A DNA stretch of 64,000 bases from contig JAJQOW010000014.1 in assembly GCA_037975125.1 (NCBI GenBank), positions 3,001,286-3,065,285 of the forward strand. Reading direction: 5' to 3'. Under the pieces are notes generated by a model. That model was not told the DNA's origin and searched no databases. It saw nothing but the letters and a program-made list of their open reading frames with translations. Every line of letters starts with the position of its first letter. Within the stretch, counting starts at the first letter, position 1. Of this stretch, positions 58,401-64,000 are shown piece by piece. The translations under genes and the position numbers were made by a program. This DNA is from Latrodectus hesperus (Eukaryota; Arthropoda; Arachnida; Araneae; Theridiidae).

Positions 58401-61400
58401 GGTAGAACTGAAAGCCAGATTATTAACCATTTGGTTGCCAATTCGGCATGTCAATGATGAAATAGATAGATAAGTAGAGAAGGTGAGAGTATATGTTTAA
58501 TATTTATGTTTATAATATGCACAGACATATACTTGCACATACATGAAAAATAATTTATTTTATGAAATGAAGCCATTTTCACGAGAACGTGGGAAGAAAA
58601 TACAAATGTTTTTTTATCATTATATTAAAAAAAACACTACAATCCACTCTTAATTATTTCCACAAATTGATTAACAGCTTTGCTTCCCGTTGGAAAGATT
58701 TTTAAATTGCAAGCAAAGGAACATAGGACTGAGAAGACCATCTCTTCTTTCTCTTCTCATTAATTTATAGTGAATTTCGAGGGCAATCTTCGAGAAATTG
58801 CATTACGAAGGAAAGAAATGTGAGCAAATCTTCTTAATTAAAATTTTATTTGCACACACACAAAAACTCTCCGATTTCACATCTGGGAAGTTAGTAGAAA
58901 AAAGACATTCTTTCCCACTAACAGACTGCATTTCTGAGGAAAAAATTAGTAAAGTTGGAAAACATTTCAGTTTTTTTTTTCTTGCGTTATCCAATTTCTT
59001 TTTCACTTCACAGAAAAAATGAAAAATATTAAAACAACATTTTCTTACCTTTTCAGAATTAATTCAAATTATATTTCGAATTTAGCATATTTTTTCATAT
59101 TAAATCTCCATTCATATCATTAACATTTTTTAATATCAGACAATATGAATTAAATGTTGTGGAAATTATATTTACAAGACCTCATTTCTCGACTCATTTT
59201 AATTTCCCGACCAATTTTAATAGTCTCCCATCTAACTGCATACGGTGTTAAGAATTATAATTTGAAAATTTTTCATTTATATGTTAATTCTTTTAAATGA
59301 AGCCCATATAGTGTTCTTCATGACTCCTGAGTTAATTTTTCATAAAATGCATGAATATTTTAAAAAAATGATGAAAAGTCAATTAATGTTTAAAATGACC
59401 CATAATTACATACAAGTTTACCAATTTTTAGATGAATTAGCTAAGGATAAAGAGCTATAGCTTAAAATAAAAATGCAATTTTACTACATTGTATAAAATT
59501 TTATTTAACGTTATAGGGAAAGATAAGGCATCTGAACAGCCTAAATTGCAGCAATAACTTAAAAATTCTTTCGGGAAAGTGAAATATTTTTTACATTTCC
59601 TTATGAAAATAAATACATTTTAAGTTATAAAAATTAATGAATTTTATAAACGTAGTACTTTAAGCGATTAAATTTATTAGAAATTCTGTGGAAAATCAAT
59701 AATCTTTCGAAAATTAGTTAAAAAAATTCTTATAATTACAAGGATATAATTTTAAACATGAAAATTTCCCTAACTGCACTTAGTAGGAAATGTTAAGTTG
59801 CGCAATTGGCTTTTCTGCCTCTATGAACGAATGTATTTGTTTTTCAGCACTTATGAAAATAACATGATTTGAGATAAATCCCGCATTTGTGTCTTCTGAT
59901 TTGATCAATAGTTATCAGAGAAATTAGCCTACATTGAGAAGTCAGAGATATTTACTTTGAGGTTTGAGTCGAGAGTCACCAAATCCTCTACCTAAATCAC
60001 AAATCGAGACTATGATTTAATGGTTCAGGAACTCTATCATCAGATAAAATGACATCTTATGACTAGTATAAATGTAGCTGTGTTCTCAATTCTGATTGAT
60101 CAAAATTCCTTTAGCATTTGTATTCTGAAAAAACTTTGGAACATTGTGAATTCCTCTAAAACTTTATTGCTTCAATTATCAACTCTGCTGTCAAGATAGC
60201 ATCCCTACCATATCGATGTAACTAACATGATGACTACTATGTTATAAAATGTCGTGATTCTGAGGCTTAAAATGTCCCTATTTTTAAAAATCGGACACAT
60301 GCTCACATTGCCATTGCTTTAATCACACATTAAAATGATGTGTATCCAATTCTTATTGCCAGAGAATACGATTATCAGCAATTTAAAATGGTGCCTACTG
60401 ATAAAATTTAAAACACACATTGCATACCTCTTATTGAGCATTGATATAGGAATATTTTTCATTTGTATGACTATACATCAACTAACCAAGTTTCGTAGTT
60501 CTGACTAAATTTTTTCTGGATGCATATTAGTTTATGCAATAAAATTTACGTAATCTCACTCCCGTATAGACACAAATTGTTTGTATGCTCGAATATTACT
60601 TTAATTTTTGAATTAAGTTTGATATAACTATATTACTGTACATAAAAGAAAAATAAAAAGAAATTGTTTTTTTAAGCAAAATAAATTAAGATATAATTTA
60701 TAGATTTAGCAAAGGCCAGAAAATATGATTTTAGAATTTTAAAATTAATTTTTTAAAAATTAAAATGTACATTTTAAGCAACAAAAGTTTAAGTTTACTT
60801 AGGATAAATATTAATTCACTAAATTTAAAAAAAATACTTTTATACTACAAAATTAGGAGAATAATATAGCTGTTGTAAATTTTAAAATGAAGCTAAATAA
60901 ATTTATATGTTTTTTTAAGTTCGGAGATAAGAAAATTTTAATTTTTAAAGTATGACTAACAACTTATTTATTCATTTCTAACATTTACTAAAAATTAAAT
61001 TACGTGAATTATAAGTTATATTTTACGGAGAATGTATAAGCTGAGAAAAAAATCATTTTAAGAGAGTGAAATAAAACATTAATTTAAAAATAATCAATTA
61101 TTTGTTTTTTTAAAGATAACAAGCAATTGTTTTAATGTTAAAATAGCTTTCCTTTACTGATTTATGCAACCTTTAGCTATAATTATTAGTTATAATAACT
61201 CTTTTCTTTACTAAATTAATTTTTACATATTGAATCTATTTCAGAAAATTTTTTCTAATTTTACATAGAATTAAATATTTCTTTAGTTATGGTTGAGATT
61301 ATAACAAAGATTTATTATTTATATTTCTGAAATAGGAAGATTCTCTAAATATTAAGTAAAATGTGTGGATTAGTTTTAGTTAAATTAAAAGTAAGAGCTC

Positions 61401-62984
61401 TATAGATTTAGTTGTTATGCCGGAAGGATTATTTATTATTGTAAAACTAATAAAGGATACTTTAAATTAAACTTTACATTCGCAATCTTTTCTCAGATCA
61501 ACAGTCTTGGCACAGCTTATTTTATTTTGGAACTTACTCCATAAAATCCAACCAACCATCTGGCCATTTGTCAGATGATTATTCTAATATGATCTCATAC
61601 AGTCTTTAACTAACTTCGAAACTTCATTTACTTATCATAATCATTCCTTTAAATGAATTTTTTTATGATACTCTAAATAAAAATAATTATCAAAATAAAG
61701 CATTTTTTCAATCCTCGTATATTACTTTTTCGGAAGTGGAGCAAGTATTTATTTTTCTATTTTTAATAAAATTTATTCTTCTTATAATTTAAATTTACTT
61801 ATAATTTACATTTTATGAAAAATTTTAAAGATATCAGTTAAAATCATAGTTTTTTTAATTAATTTAATTTTCTACTAAATAATAGGTAAAGATTTTATTT
61901 AATCATGAACATATCTTTTAAAATATCAAAAAATAATAAATAACTATTGGTTTTTAAAGTATATTTATTTTAATAACAAATTAATCTCCTTCAACTCAAT
62001 GTTTTTCAATGAAAAAGTAAACTCAAGAGCAAAAACAAGAAAGATTGAGTAGATGTTTACTTGGTTTTCCGTACGATTACACGATATCTTCAACTATCGT
62101 AATCAAATTAAGATGGTTCACATATCATTATCATTACCTTAAAGTTTTGTGTAGTACATATTATTATTTCAATTTTCCAAAAAAATAGATTATATTGATT
62201 TTTTAGAGGCTTTCTTCATTATTATTAAATTTAGTCATTCTGAAATGTTTCATTTGATTACTATTCCAGAGACTTAATTTTCTAATACTTAGAAAAATGA
62301 AACTCCAGTCCGTGTTTAAATCTGTTTCAAGTCACCCGGTTTGTAAAATTTCTAAATGCATTATCGCAAATTTAAATATTAAACTTTGCAATTACTTTAC
62401 TATTAATTAGCTTCCGACAAAAATATATGCCAAATAAGATTCTTAGAAATTTTTTCCAAGTTTTTTTTCCTTCTAATAACGAAATATGATCTATCATATA
62501 TGAAAAATATCTGGAAAAGCAATATTGATAATAGAAGAAAAGTTTTTTTTAACAGTATACTGTTGTCTTCTAACTGCAAAACCTCTGAGATGTTATTTTT
62601 ATATAATTTTATATAAACTCCTTATATTAGAATAATAAAAAAATTAAAGACATAGCGTCTAAGTATATGTGAATCACTATTAGTATACCAGTAGCTTTAA
62701 AAAGGCATATGATGTAAAAAAAGGTATGAAAATCATTCCTTTCAATGTAGTTAGTTTATCAGTTTTAGAGGAATGTGAGCTTCAATTACTTCTCTTTCTT
62801 ATACTTAAAATGAATTTAGATTTACAAACTCACATTTATTTATTTCCTCTTCTCAGTTTATAGAATTAAAAAAAACGAAAATTTATTTATGTGAATAAGG
62901 TAACACTTGTGAAGTGTTTTCGTCTCTTTTACGTGAAAGAAAGAAAATATCTAAGCTGATTTTATCATTGCAATCCTTCATACG
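55476..62984. other. Long AT-rich region, no gene seen
   Basis: Seven and a half kilobases without a convincing coding frame, RNA gene or named repeat. Short frames on both strands at 58798-59022 are unrecognisable and lie in a slightly less AT-rich patch (58670-58960). It could be intron or intergenic DNA. Confidence 0.55.
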
Positions 62985-63560
62985 CAGTTTCGAACCATCT
63001 TATTTATATTCATTTCCTGGCAAAGAATCCCTAAACAGCGCTTTATTCGAAAGAATGAGATGCAGACATCTGGTAACTTTCGAGTGAATACATCGAGTAA
63101 CGGTTGTTGTTCCGAAGTTCTTGTTCGCGCTAATGGAAGGTGACACTTTGTCTTTTTAACAAAAGATTTGAGAAAGTTGGTGGAAAGAATGGATTACAAA
63201 ATATGTCTCCACAGGTGTCCTCCTACGTATTTCGGATCGATGATGAGGCGAAGAGGATCAACAAGTGGGCCTTATCGGAAACTATCGATTTGCCGGGGCT
63301 CCCGGGGAATGGACCGCTCTCCCTCTATATATAGAAACTTTGCTGCTACAGCGCCCCTTTCCCGGGCTCCAAACGCCTTCTGTCCATTTATATTAACGAT
63401 AGGAAAGTGGATGTGAAAGTTTTTACGAAATGTGAAAATAGTCCCTGGCCCGGGTACCTTCGGGTTTCTGGGACTAGTTGCTATTTTAAACCCCACCGGA
63501 AAACTGCAGATGGTTAAGCGTAATTGTTTCTGAATCGTTTCCTGCAAAATGGAAGGGATA
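62985..63560. other. GC-richer island with TATA-like box
   Basis: The most GC-rich non-repeat stretch of the window. It contains CTCCCGGGGAATGG, CCCGGGCTCC and GGCCCGGGTACC. TCTATATATAGAAAC at about 63322-63336 looks like a TATA box about 30 bases before a GC-rich segment. Short overlapping frames exist on both strands (63140-63334 plus, 63272-63547 minus) without recognisable domains. It may be a host promoter with a first exon, an enhancer, or an undescribed repeat. Confidence 0.35.
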
Positions 63561-64000
63561 ATATTTTGACGGAGGAAATATTCAATTTCCCACTTGAATC
63601 TGAATATCTTTTTCCACGAAATCTGATTTTATTTATTTATTATTTCTTAAAATATTAATATATTTTTTTGGAAAGAGATATAATATTTTTTTTAATAAAG
63701 CATTTTTATGGAGATTTTAAATTTAAAAAAAATTAATTAATTTATCCACTTTTAAATTTAAAAATTTTTTCTGGAAACTCTTAAAAACGTATTATTTCTA
63801 TTTGCAAAATATGTATAAGACATCGTAAAATATAAAAGAATTTTAAGGTTATACATTATGTAAAATATAAATGAATTTTAGAAACTTTTAAAACATCATT
63901 TATTTTTATGTCCGTTTTTGGAATAATTAATTCTATTAAATCATACAAGAAAATTTTTTACTTCCCATTGTAATTTATATCCAGTTTGTTATTTTAGGAA
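63561..64000. other. AT-rich DNA, no gene seen
   Basis: No supported gene or named repeat up to the window edge. Confidence 0.5.

Noticed and set aside
63140..63547. Host exon in the GC-rich island
   Set aside because: Frames are short, occur on both strands and match no family I recognise; only the compositional island is reported.

Overview
This is an AT-rich (roughly 70 percent or more A+T), gene-poor piece of a metazoan nuclear genome. The contents (mariner and Tc1 fossils, LINEs carrying an RNase H domain, several tRNA-derived SINE families, long (TA)n arrays and a Penelope-like element with an N-terminal GIY-YIG domain) suggest an arthropod. I would guess an arachnid, probably a spider, from the SINE with the tRNA-Arg-like head and the Naiad-like Penelope element, but that taxonomic call is inference. 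I recognise no host protein-coding gene, rRNA or functional tRNA gene. Nearly everything that can be named is a mobile element, a tandem repeat or an inverted repeat in AT-rich filler.

Layout. 1-8500: AT-rich sequence with one near-perfect hairpin, a GC-richer island with an X-box-like site (2938-3180), a seven-copy 126/139-bp tandem repeat (3690-4655), a complete tRNA-Ser-derived SINE with a 9-bp target duplication (6450-6679) and two older SINE-like copies. 9795-11915: two minisatellites with units of 51 and 34 bp. 13755-15253: a complete but frameshifted mariner (13902-15163) inside a split (TA)n array. 16784-17173: a SINE with an internal 87-bp duplication. 18118-22054: a Penelope-like retroelement, again between (TA)n arrays. 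It has a tandemly triplicated 310-bp GIY-YIG segment, an intact 784-codon frame with all visible RT motifs, and a structured 3' UTR.

22370-31164: a second GC-richer island with an X-box-like site, a Tc1 fossil, small duplications, exactly thirteen 275-bp satellite units (26796-30370) and a free (TA)n array. 31864-34066: a 5'-truncated LINE (RT end, RNase H, C-terminal domain; minus strand). 34977-42757: large palindromes and an old mariner copy ending in an inverted duplication. 43339-43608: a SINE whose empty site is preserved in a diverged duplicate nearby. 44675-47222: a heavily decayed LINE split by AT-rich sequence. 47536-54253: another SINE, a SINE tail fragment, a possible MITE, a 5'-truncated LINE with a 10-bp target duplication, and a 980-bp DNA transposon remnant with long terminal inverted repeats. 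54254-64000: AT-rich DNA with little structure except a GA repeat and a GC-richer island with a TATA-like box (62985-63560).

The strongest candidate for something undescribed is the 3' UTR of the Penelope-like element, 21576-21688. Every base of the hammerhead ribozyme core is present (CTGATGA, GAA, A15.1-U16.1 pair, C17) with three stems of 10, 6 and 6 bp in the correct register. The three core strands, however, occur in an order that gives an ABCABC pseudoknotted connectivity instead of the standard hammerhead order. This was found by reading and pairing by hand and is a hypothesis, not a demonstrated ribozyme.
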